DNA of 64,000 nt from Apoda limacodes (lineage: Eukaryota; Arthropoda; Insecta; Lepidoptera; Limacodidae). The notes under the pieces were generated by a model. The model saw nothing but the letters and a program-made list of their open reading frames with translations, did not search any database and had not been told where the DNA came from. A program made the position numbers and the translations under genes. Location of the stretch: assembly GCA_946406115.1 (NCBI GenBank), contig OX291548.1:7490373-7554372 (forward strand). Direction: 5' to 3'. This document shows, one piece after another, positions 53,745-64,000 of this stretch (within the stretch, counting starts at the first letter, position 1; each line of letters opens with the position of its first letter).

Positions 53745-54050
53745 TGTCACCTCACATTGTTTTGTTTGAATACGAGATTTGCCCCATTTCCCGCGAGCTG
53801 TGGGCGACAAATCCAATCGTTTTGAGCCCGCGGAACCGAGAAACGGGTACTGATTGCTTGCGACAGTTTATTACCTTAGTCCGAGTCACTTTTACGAGGA
53901 ACTCTGAGACTGAGAGGTTTTACGTGATAAGGATTTTTATTTATCCGAGAGCTCGGATAAATTGGAAGGTAACTGTGGATAAGGTTACGGTAACACTACC
54001 CGTAAGCGTCCAGCGCCGTCGGCCTTTATTTTCAATGTTATCAGCCTTTG
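53745..54050. promoter_or_regulatory. Complex non-coding island upstream of Ten-m (candidate regulatory element)
   Basis: Balanced block with the palindrome ATCCGAGAGCTCGGAT (about 53942-53957) and AAGGTAACTGTGGATAAGGT. The 110-codon frame at 53744-54076 has no family resemblance. Confidence 0.3.
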
Positions 54051-54451
54051 GAAATTTCAATTTTTATAACTTGTAATTTTGTATGGATATTATACTACTT
54101 ACTAGCTGTATTAAGATTTAAAAATATATTCCCGTGGGGACTATCGGTAGGAATAAAAGATCAATGTGTTAGCATAAATTAGGCGTTGCGGGGTTGAGTG
54201 GTTAAAGATTCGCTTCTGGTTTTGATAAATAAAAAATTTTTTTTTTAAGAGAAACGTTTAGGTCGATTTATTATTTAAGTACTTTTTTCAAATGTAGGTT
54301 TACTATAGTCAAATAATGTTTACCTGTTCTGAGCCTATCGACGCAACACTGCTGCTGACTACATGTATTTGGACTAAAGTGGCTTTTTACGTGTTTTAGT
54401 TCCATAAGTCAATAATTACCAGCTTTAAAGTAATAAGGGGTAAAATAAAAG

Positions 54452-55523
54452 ACCTGGGACCTAATTCTCACTTCATCCGAGATAATCTCGTATTAGAGAT
54501 TATCTGGAAGGCACTATCTCGACTGTAAAATTTCGATCGTCGACATCATTTTCGCGTTTGCTATATTCTCACTATCAATCGAAACCACCTTTGAACAAAA
54601 TGTCGTTCGAAGCGGTGGAATGTTGCCATTGTAAGCCGGTTAGGCTATGAGGTACGTTCCGTTGCACAGTTGTAGAGCGTTTTTAAAAACGCCTATTCTA
54701 ATATGCTTCTTTTGATGTATAAAAAAGAGTTCGGTGACCACAAAATGTTTGAAGCAACATTTTACTTGTGTTTCATCATTATTAATGAGGAAATAATAAG
54801 TATAACTAAGTTTGTAAACAAAATCCCTATTTTGAGAAATTGCTTTCATCTTTAAACGGAACGTATTTGGACATAAATAAAAAAAAAACTCTGTTTTTGT
54901 TGTGAGTTTTATTTGTTTATTTGGTTGAGAATTTTAGGTTATTCTTATTTTTCAACGGTGTAATTATGTTTATTAAATGATTTTCACATGAAATTACCAC
55001 CTAGTATTATCAAAATACTACGCAGCACTAAAGATGGCGGTACCGGACCTCAAACATTTTTGTGTATGTGATGTAATCTAGTGTTTGTTATGATGGATAT
55101 CAATAGAAATAGAAGAATATTATTGTCGTGGGCGATAATTGCAAAAATCGGCCAATCAATCAATTGAGAAAAGACTAGTAATGTATTATGAAAGTAATAA
55201 AGGTAAAAAAATATCATATTTGGTAATATAAGTCGTTTTTTTCGCCCTTTTAATTACTCTGACCTACATTTTAGACATTTACTTTAGGGTAAGATTTCAG
55301 AACATATAGTTCACGCTAAGAGTAGAATTAATGTTTAGAACCCAATCATTTTGAACTAAATTTGTCATGATCGAAGCAGTTCGAGCGGCTTGCGTTCGAG
55401 AAATGTCGGATTCGACATTAACAGAATTGCTTAACTACATTTTCGTTCGAGAAAAGTTTAAATTCGTACTTTATTTCGAATTCCTGATCAATTCGATCGC
55501 GTGAGAATTGGCTCCCTGGGACA
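54452..55523. mobile_element. Possible TIR-bounded DNA element
   Basis: ACCTGGGACCTAATTCTCAC on the left and, reversed from the right, CCCAGGGAGCCAATTCTCAC are similar terminal inverted repeats about 1.07 kb apart. Just inside the left end is a perfect palindrome AGATAATCTC / GAGATTATCT (54479-54504). No transposase frame. Confidence 0.4.
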
Positions 55524-55608
55524 AATTGGTATACCCCCATTGCCAGATAAATGATTAGGCTGTGGCTAAGGTTTAATTTTATAAAGGAGTTGTAAACACA
55601 AGTACGTT

Positions 55609-55790
55609 GCAGCTCCGTGGCTCAGCGGGTACGATTCCCGCTCAAGACAAACATATGTATGTTATATACATATAACATATAACATACATATAAAGTATAT
55701 TATATGTAAATGTATCCGTTGTCTGGTATCCCTAGCACAAGCTTGCTTAATTTGGGATGGCGCTGTTTGTAATAATTTTATTTATAATTT
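55609..55790 (+). mobile_element. tRNA-derived SINE copy with internal deletion
   Basis: Head GCAGCTCCGTGGCTCAGCGG (A box), short B-box remnant GATTCCCGCTC, then an AT-rich stretch and the family body CCGTTGTCTGGTATCCCTAG, AGCTTGCTTAATTTGGG. Same family as 50875-51128. Its tail abuts the repeat at 55793. Confidence 0.65.
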
Positions 55791-55792
55791 TT

Positions 55793-55975
55793 TTTAGGGT
55801 TCTGAACCCAAAGGGTAAAAACAGGATCCTTATTACTAAGACTCCGTCCGTCTGTCTGTCTATCTGTCTGTCTGTCACCAGGTTGTATCTCATGAATCGT
55901 GATAGACAATTGAAATTTTCATTCAACCCTTCGTGGGCGAGTCCGACTCGCACTTGGCTGATTTCTTATATAACT
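55793..55975. repeat. Short copy of the GGGTTCCGTACCC repeat, with (CTGT)n run
   Basis: AGGGTTCTGAACCCAAAGGG, a TCTGTCTGTCTATCTGTCTG run, then TCACCAGGTTGTATCTCATG and the end GAGTCCGACTCGCACTTGGC. It lacks the middle part present at 32749-33249. Confidence 0.65.
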
Positions 55976-58089
55976 AAGTATAGATCGCGGCACCTAAGTT
56001 GAACCAAAATGGCGGTCGTCCGCGCAGATACAGTTAGGGACAATAGTACTGACGAATGTTTCGTGTTTCTCATTATTTCTCAAGTTATTATTTAGGTAAC
56101 TAAGTACTTACTGTCTGGCACTGCCCTGTGCCCGCCACGCAATACGATAGTTATTACGTCTCATGATGCCAGTGATCATATCTTATGAAGTGAATAAATT
56201 AAAAAGTTTTGATAAATACATCCTGTTTAACTAGAATTGTCATAAATACGTAATATCAGATTACCATTCAAGTTATTGAAACTCTTCAACAACAGTGGTG
56301 TGGGACGGGGTCCTCAAGTATAATAAAATTTAACAGTTAAAAAATTAGAATTTCATAAAACACTAAGGGGTTAAAAGTTTTAAATGTTTTTATTCATTGG
56401 CACTGACACGTTCTACTTAATTTTGAATTGGCATATACTTGAAAACTTTATGAAAACTTAAGTACGTGATTGTGCCCTAGGTCACGCGCTGCCCCTCGCG
56501 TCGCACCGCATTCTCCACCTCAATGGACCTGAAAATGTATTACTGCGCATGGATTAACTTACGTGCCACGACTTATACATAGTACGTATGTAAGGAGCGA
56601 TTATACATCTTAAAATATAGGATAAGCTCTGCAACAGCTGTCATTGGAATCACGTCTATCAAGTTAAATGCATGCGTTGTAATGCCATACTATAATGTTG
56701 CGCGCACAAAAAGAGAGACGTTCCACGGATTGTCTTGACTATAAATTATTAGTTATCGATTTTGCAAATAAAATCAGACGAAAGTATAGTTACTTTTCAA
56801 ATTTAAATATTGGATACACGCTTTATTATCTCTATGTATTAGATATATACACATGCATGTTGCCGTGTTTGTTTGTATTCGTCACATCGCGTTGAATCTT
56901 TGGGGAGTTTTAGTGCCTACGGCAGCCGGGAAGGTTTCTGAATAAGTTAATTGAGAGCAGAAAGGAAAAGCAGGCAAAAGAGGGATAGGGTAAGATGAGG
57001 ATATTTTATTTTTCATTTAAAATATTAATGATCAATTTATCAACACCGTCCCAGCACTAGGCCTGTTACTTTAGCAGCTGTCGCAGAACTCAAGCTATAT
57101 TTTACAAGATATAGTAATCGATAGTTCCCAGGTCAGTATTGCCGGGAAATTTGTAAAACCTCATGCGTCCACTGTTCCCCGCTGGGTCGACGCTTTGTGC
57201 GTTGCGGAAAAAATGGCCCAGTGTGCGACGCCCGCTGCTAATCCTATTTACTCTGGCAAATAAATTATACCACTAATGTAAACGGACGGTGCCCAGTGTG
57301 CGGCTCTTACTGGCACTAAATACGTGCAGTTGGAACGACCGTATACGTTGTGTAGGCGTTTTATTGGCGGTGTAAGGATTTATGTCATTGCGGTGAATAC
57401 AATATGAATTGCGTAAAATGAAGTGTGTGTTTTTTGGTAAAAAAGTATTGTTATTGTAAATAAATTGATAAAAAACTTATTGATATTTACAAAAAGTACG
57501 AAAAAATTATTAGTTTTGCACAAATAATGATATCTTAAATTATTCCCAAATCATAAGGGTAACATTCGAAAAATTTAAGACAACACAGACGCAATATGAA
57601 ACACAAGTTAAATAAGTTTTTTTTTATAATTAGTATAATAATTTTATATGCATACCCATTTTAACCAAAAAATATGGAGTTTGATATTTAAATCGATAAA
57701 TACTACTACTCCTACTCGAAAATAATTGAGATTAAAAATATTGACGATAAATACAAGTATCAAAAATTGTTTAAACAAATGTCGATATAGTTACAGATGA
57801 CAATAATTATTTAGATTTCCAGCCCTAGTTATGTGACGTAACGCTTCTTTAAGTAGGGAAGTAATTATCGCTGAATAAAAAACCTTGTACAGTTCATAAT
57901 ATAAAATGTTGGTTAAACCCATACCCATGTAACGTGTTATTAAATTATATTAAATAAAATATAAAATAATATCCACACCCTTTTATTCTTATGGTAAAAA
58001 CGAAAAATAATACTAATTTTGATGTTGCTCTGCTATTGTTGATAAAAAATAAAAACTTAAATGTATAAATACTTTTGGGGAAAAGCTTT

Positions 58090-58450
58090 ATCAGACCCAG
58101 GTGTACATGTCGAGAAAAACAAATCCATAGAGGCCAAAGACGACGGAGCCATCGTGCCAGCCACCTGGGACTATAGTATTTATCAAGTCAACTTCAATGA
58201 AACCAAATACAACGGTATTGTCATGTTTAGTTGAATAGTTCCTATCGCCACCATCCGGCTTCATCATCAGATCCTGGATGGAGCCGGGTCAAGACCAATC
58301 TAACTAGCCCAAACACGACTGGTTTATGTTGCGTAGTTGGAAAGTTCCTATGGCCACCTTTAGCCTCTATCGTCAGAGTTGCATTATCACCGAGATGACA
58401 CAGCTTTGCAAAATTTCAGCTGAATAGGATCCTTGCAAGTGTTTTAAAAA
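58090..58450. repeat. Dispersed repeat with an internal ~104-bp tandem duplication
   Basis: AGTTCCTATCGCCACC and, about 104 bases later, AGTTCCTATGGCCACC begin related units that both run into C-TC-ATC-TCAGA. The 3' side ends GCAAAATTTCAGCTGAATAG, a phrase seen in lepidopteran LINE tails. Confidence 0.45.
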
Positions 58451-59699
58451 TGGTTTCAAAATTTTAAAAGTAACAACATACACACGAAAATATTAAAAAA
58501 ATATATAGAATAGTACCTAACTGTGATAGATAACACACGAAATTTATTTGAAAACTACCTATCTACGTCAAATAAAAGTATACACATTTTTATGTAGAAT
58601 CGCTAATGGTTATTTTCGAATGAATCCCATTTAAAAATTCCAGCTCACGCACATAAAAAAAATAATCTCTAACAATTTCAATAAAGCTACAATTTCACAG
58701 GCGCGTTGGCGCGAACTCGCGACTGTTACAATTTAATAGAACTTCAAAAGCGCTGCTGATACCACCACAAATTCTATCAGCTTAGCAGAAGATCCCGAGC
58801 ATTATGCGTATAAAAAAGCGGTTTTCGCGAGCCCCACCCTAGGGGGAGCAACTAGCGGAGTATAGGGGAACGAAACGGGTACGATGACTGTACCAAGAGA
58901 ATAATGCAGAATACAACTTTTGAATAGCTATGCAGTTTTCAAGTACATTACAGTGTGCGCTTGTAGATATTGTACTTGAACTCTTTGTGAAACAGCAATG
59001 TATTTTCTATCTAACTAAAAAATTAGATGTCTAAATAAAACGATAGAAATGTGTGGAAAGTGAAACACATGTGTCTGCATTTTCTGTGCAGTAGCGTTGG
59101 GAATTGTTGTTGACGTAAAGTATGATGAAAGAGAAATATGACGAAATAGAGTAACTTAACTACACATTTTATTAATAAAAAGAAACTTTTGTAAAGGAAA
59201 TATTTGACTTTGATGATTTTCATAAATATTAAGCAAAAGTAGTATAAATATTATGTTCACTGATTGCTGCAATTCAATTCATATTCTTTACCAACATTAT
59301 AAGTTACATAATTATTATTTAAGTAGCTGATGCCTAACAATTATAACCCGCATTTTGCAAGCAATTTTATGTTAAAAGGCATATACTTCTGATTCTATAG
59401 CATCTAACAGTAAGAAACATTTTGGAATTCCGATATCATTGGGTTTTTTTAGTTAAATTAAGGCTTTATGTGCCTCGAAGTACCTTATGGTTCGTACTTT
59501 TTGACGTAAAGTGAACCTTCCTGCAGTGACATGTTAAAAAGTATAATTAGTATAATTAGTTTATATAATTTGTATCTAGTTTCTATACCGTACTGTTAAT
59601 AATTATTTATTATTAAGTAAAAACAGTATAAATTCAACAAGAAAACAAAAATAAATAAATTTACGCATCATAAAATTAACCGGATGAAAATTACGACAG

Positions 59700-60170
59700 T
59701 ATAAAAGGCGATCGTCGACGAAATTTAATTCGTCACCCGGAGCGGAATGCCTCATTTGAGCGACAATAATCAACGCGTAAAAACGCTTTTACGCTGCCAA
59801 TTTTAAAGATTCAAAAGCGCAACGCGGTATGTGTACTACACAGCAATTAAAACGCTATTTCAGCGCAACCGTTCAGCGATTAAACTGCGACTATTTAGCG
59901 GCAATTATGTCACATCACTGCCCATTGTCCGTTCACCATTAAGGCTCCGACTACAATGGCCTCGATCCGACCTCTAACGAAGCGACTTCGGCTATTACCG
60001 TTCTCGCTCGACCGCTCAAAGACGTAATTTGTGGGTGAAAATTTGTAGTCGTTACGTATTTTGAGCAAAGTTCGCAAGTGCAGCCGTTTGAAAGGTGACC
60101 TTCGGACCGCTGCGGCTGGGTCAAGTCAGCAAAGTTTGCAGTCGCTAGAGTTAACATGCACTCAAGCGTT
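59700..60170. promoter_or_regulatory. Complex non-coding island upstream of Ten-m (candidate regulatory element)
   Basis: A ~470-base stretch with balanced composition and few homopolymers, set in AT-rich DNA, with no long conserved frame and no match to other repeats here. It fits the look of a conserved enhancer. Composition judged by eye only. Confidence 0.3.
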
Positions 60171-62119
60171 TGACCCTGATTGGTCTCTGAAACCTAAGCT
60201 GAGAGAAGTTTATATAAAACTTTGCTTTTAATTAAATCAGAGTTATAATTAATATTCATTTTCAGCTTACAGTTTAGTTTGTCTTACAGTTTATACGTAA
60301 TATTTATAAGTGTTTTTTGGTAGTAGTAAGTATGTTTTGCAAATTGTAATGCATTATATTCTTTTTCATTTAATTGTCTCTTAAATGAAAAAATAAAAAT
60401 TAATAAGATTTGAGAAAGTATACGCATCTTTATAGTAAAAATGTATTTTTAAACCAGAAACTTTACTTAAGACAGATTTGTGAGATGTAACTGCTGTTTT
60501 AATTTAACACGAGAGGGAGACACCTTCGCCGCGACGATCATTTATCTCTTCGCAATTTGCAATCTTAAGAGCAGCCTAAACAAACGAAATAAGAATCGCA
60601 GACAGAAGCAATAAGTCGACGTGACGGGGCCTAACTACGAACAGAAACTGTAAATAATTTTCTGTTTTTTAAAAGAAAAAAAATCTTTGAGTAACTAAAA
60701 TGAAAAGAAATCATAGTTAAACAACAACTTTTTTTCACACCACTTTTGGTAATTTTTTGTTTATATTAACTAACAGAAAAGATATCAGTTGTTTTTTATT
60801 ACAAGCTTTTATTTTTGTAATCTTGCAAATTAAATTTGACTCACTATCCGGTGTTTGTTCAGTTGAAATTTTGCGTACACACGTAAATCGGATGATAATG
60901 CAATATAATGATGTCATAGAGGTAGTGTAATGATGGCCATGTTCTTTTAATCTTTGAAATGATTTGTTTTATTTTATTATTAAAAATTACTTGCATTACG
61001 AGTCACTGGTCTTTTGTCTAATATTTGGGTTTTTTGCGTAGCATGTTGACCCAAAACTATAAACTAATTGATTTTTTGGTGAAATAGTTGGTTTTTGGGC
61101 CAACACTTTACAGAAAATATCCTTTGTGAAATATATAGCACTAATATTGAAACACCGGTTTTTTATTTGTGTTGAATTTTGTAGGATGCATAGTTGGACC
61201 CTCAACCAAAGATTCAGGATGTAATATCGGCACTGTTGCTCGCCCCGCGGAGCACCAGGCGTAATTATGCGTTGACAAAGCTCTGCAAAGGCGCTGCGGG
61301 CTCTTTGTAGCGAACGGTGCCAATAATTATGGCGTAAACTTTACTAATTTTGATACAGACCGCAGCATCCTGCCGAGATGGAGTTCACACTCGAGGCTGC
61401 AATATTAGTCCTTGTAGTTCACCAAAATTTGCTGGGTAAAGTCACTCAATCTTATTTTGAGTAGTAATAAAGACTTTCTTGTGCCATAAAATTACCCTAA
61501 AACTTTTCTCAATTTTAGGGAATAAAACTGTAGGATAAAACACGTCATCTTAATGTTCTGTCAGTTTGTTTGCCTTTGGGGCTTTTGAAAATAAATTATT
61601 AACCTTTTTTAACCTTTCGTAGTTTAAAATTAAATGCTTTAACATTATAGCAGCCATATATTTAAAAGTCCAATTTATATAAGTATTTCACGCTACAAAG
61701 GCCCAGTATACATAGGAACTGTATTGAATATTTAGTACAAAGTAAATAATATCTCAAAAAGTAAACACAGTTGCCGGATGCGAAGGTGAAAATAATCCGG
61801 CGCCTGTGGAACAGAAGTGGTAAAAATCGTTACTCAAACACAGCAGTTTTCCGACGCCCTCAAAAGCTTGCCTGAAAATGTCTGGCAAATATTACACTCA
61901 CAGATTAATTTGCAATACCTAGTAGGTGAAAATATTACTTATTACAATACGAGAATTTATGAGAATATTTTTGTATATATCAGCGTCCACCTTGTGTAGG
62001 TAAGTAAGAAAGTAAGTAAGTAAGGTAAATATGTAGTAATCGTATTAAAATTTGATGTGTTTTTCTTAAAAGTTTTACTATACGAATAGAACATTACTGT
62101 CAAGGCCGTTGCTGGCTGT

Positions 62120-62155
62120 CACCTAAGGGGCATTGCGCACCTAAGGGGCATTGCG
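62120..62155. repeat. Perfect tandem repeat, 2 x 18 bp
   Basis: CACCTAAGGGGCATTGCG occurs twice back to back at the start of a GC-rich, structured stretch (to about 62,560) that also contains GGGGTAAAA ... TTACCCCGACA pairings. Probably part of an unclassified mobile element. Confidence 0.6.
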
Positions 62156-64000
62156 CCGTTACATGCCCGTCCACCGGAAGGCCGACCTCTCCCTAGGGAG
62201 TTAATTCCCCCAAAAAACTAAGCCTTAAGCCTAGTTTTAAAAATGTTTAAAATGTCTAAATTGCTTATTATTATCACTTTTTATGTTTTTTCAAATTTTT
62301 TCGTATCGCTTTTCGAAATTTTTTCATATTTCTTTCCGTTTTTGGTTTTATTTATTCTATTTTGGTTTTGTATATTCCTTCTTCGCCGCTTTCAAGTGGC
62401 CATTATGTTAGCAGGGGGCCTGAAAAGTAGGCCCTCTCTATAAAAGCACCGTGGGTGCATTCACCCACGAGACTCGCCCGGGTCATGGGGTAAAACATTA
62501 GTTCTTACCCCGACACCCGTACCTCTTTTTACCCGACAGGGGTAAAAGAAGATGTCCACGTTTCGTTGCTGGCTGAGTAGAGTTTGTAGGCCGTACTTAA
62601 GGTGAGGACATTAATAATACGAATCCATCTTGTTTAGAGCTTTACTTAAAAAAGCGGGGAAACCCACTCTTAATAGTCATTTAATAAAAATGACTAAATG
62701 TACAAGGTTTATTTTTTATCAAAAGTATAAAAATGCATACGCACACATTTGCGTGTATACAAACGTCATTTGTTCTTGTAGTGTTAAATTATTCTGTGCT
62801 TTCAATTGGTATAATGAGGATTGTGCCCGTTGTTTATTACAAATAGATAGATTTTTAAAACAGCCATAACAGGCCATGCAAAGAACATAGTATAGGAATT
62901 TACTGTAGCCTTTTCTGTTTATAAAAGTGATTTATATTTTTCTTAAATTGTAGGATTTTGCGATAGAAATTAGTTTCAAGGGTAACGTTTGATAGTTGAA
63001 GTTTGTTATAATGATAATAATTAATCACTAGTGCGAGAGGACACTGCCTTTTGTAACAAAGAAATTAGTATAGCTCAGAAGACATCACATGGTTCTTAAA
63101 AATTTCTGTGAAAGTATAGGTTATTCTTATTCTTACATAGATCCTCATATACGCTTAATATAACTTTTTGTTAATATTATAATTTTACATAAAGCTTTAT
63201 ATTCTTTATTAAGATAAATCTATTTGGATATTAAAAAGTTTAATATTTATAATACTATAATTATAATTAAAACCTCAAGCAAGTGACTGCAACACAATTT
63301 AATTCCGTCCCTTTAAGCTTCGGTTCCATCACGTCGCGTGTGCACCGCGGTGCCGCTCTGGTTGCAATCCACGAAGCACCGCCGATTTCATTTCGAGACT
63401 TCCACGGGTACCACGAGTCCGTCAAAAACTCAGAATAAGCCTTAAACTGATAATAATAAACTTTTTTCGGAATTTAATCGCAGCTAAATAGATAGTTGTG
63501 TTTGTCGTCTCCATCGTATTTTTTTTTAAAGATTTATTTTGTCTGCCTAGGTAGGAATTAAGTCCTATTAAAATTAAAAATAACATTCATCCACAGTTTA
63601 AAAAAAATATATGGATACTAAATGTATTTGAATATGAAGCTTGAAAATATAGTAGTTAACAAATTTCAAAGTACTTAAAAACTTGAACTTAAAATAATAA
63701 AAATGAAGTCGTGAACATTACTAAATATAATATTGATAGTTCTATACCTAACCTTGAAGACTAAGTTCATAAATGTAGCTCTTCGATGGATCTTTACCGC
63801 TGCACACCTGCATGGGTCGATTAGGTAAACTTTACAGTCACTTTAGTTGATATGCACTTAGCCGTTTGACCTCTGCCGATCCCAAAATAGTAGGCATATT
63901 CATGAGATGTATGACATGGATAAGTGAAAAGGCAAAATAACTGTTAATACAAGTGTAAGTTAAATTTAACTACATGTTAAATTCATTATGCATGAGAAAT

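Larger units (their letters stand above)
39368..64000. other. Upstream region of Ten-m (intron and/or 5' flank), no coding gene found
   Basis: 24.6 kb. No frame resembles the missing Ten-m N-terminus or any other conserved protein. The region alternates between AT-rich filler, mobile-element copies (listed separately) and about a dozen more complex islands of 130-500 bases. Fly Ten-m has very long upstream introns, so intron is the likeliest reading. Confidence 0.55.

Noticed and set aside
53744..54076. 110-codon frame upstream of Ten-m
   Set aside because: No recognisable motif, no homology I know, and no splice sites that would join it to Ten-m; treated as part of a non-coding island.
54190..54225. 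tRNA-like GGTTGAGTGGTTAAAG segment
   Set aside because: Only an A-box-like stretch is visible; no B box or stems follow at the right distance.
1..64000. CRISPR array, toxin-antitoxin or other prokaryotic defence system, or viral genome segment
   Set aside because: Spliceosomal introns, animal gene families and insect retroelements dominate. The only toxin-like domain is the animal Ten-m C-terminal segment, an established receptor part.

Overview
This window looks like lepidopteran (moth or butterfly) nuclear DNA. It is AT-rich and intron-rich, and full of short dispersed repeats whose look I associate with lepidopteran genomes. Two conserved animal genes were rebuilt exon by exon from reading frames, splice signals and intron phase. 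No operon, CRISPR array, viral module or bacterial element is present.

Region 1 (about 1-12,800, + strand): the 3' nine coding exons of a polypeptide N-acetylgalactosaminyltransferase of the GALNT10 / fly Pgant6 type. The window opens inside the gene. The transmembrane anchor, stem and first part of the catalytic domain lie upstream. The catalytic domain and a three-lobed ricin-type lectin domain run to a stop at 12,206-12,208. Introns carry a degenerate hAT-like element, a 5'-truncated non-LTR element, and a tRNA-derived SINE split by a LINE fragment.

Region 2 (about 12.8-23.9 kb): an intergenic gap of about 11 kb between the 3' ends of two convergent genes. It holds a foldback element, a small hairpin, a duplicated block with CRE and NRF1-like sites, two almost identical copies of a ~200-bp repeat, a LINE inserted in another retroelement, and a (TA)n tract.

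Region 3 (24,299-39,367, - strand): fifteen coding exons of the teneurin Ten-m (odz), covering almost the whole protein (about 3,118 codons). In order: proline-rich cytoplasmic tail, one transmembrane helix, an unusually long Ser/Thr-rich stalk with a furin-type RPRR site, eight EGF repeats, a Cys-rich segment, a transthyretin-like domain, the FN-plug, NHL propeller, YD/Rhs barrel and C-terminal segment. Only the extreme N-terminus is missing; that exon was not found here.

Region 4 (39.4-64 kb): 24.6 kb upstream of the first visible Ten-m exon, probably intron or 5' flank. I see no convincing protein-coding gene. It contains retroelement and MITE copies, separated by a series of complex, less AT-rich islands that could be regulatory.

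The two genes have related settings but no direct link visible here: one makes a Golgi enzyme that starts mucin-type O-glycosylation, the other a cell-surface adhesion protein with a Ser/Thr-rich stalk of the sort such enzymes modify. I did not find a new gene system. The most unusual points are the long Ten-m stalk, the nested and well-bounded transposon insertions, and the possible regulatory islands.
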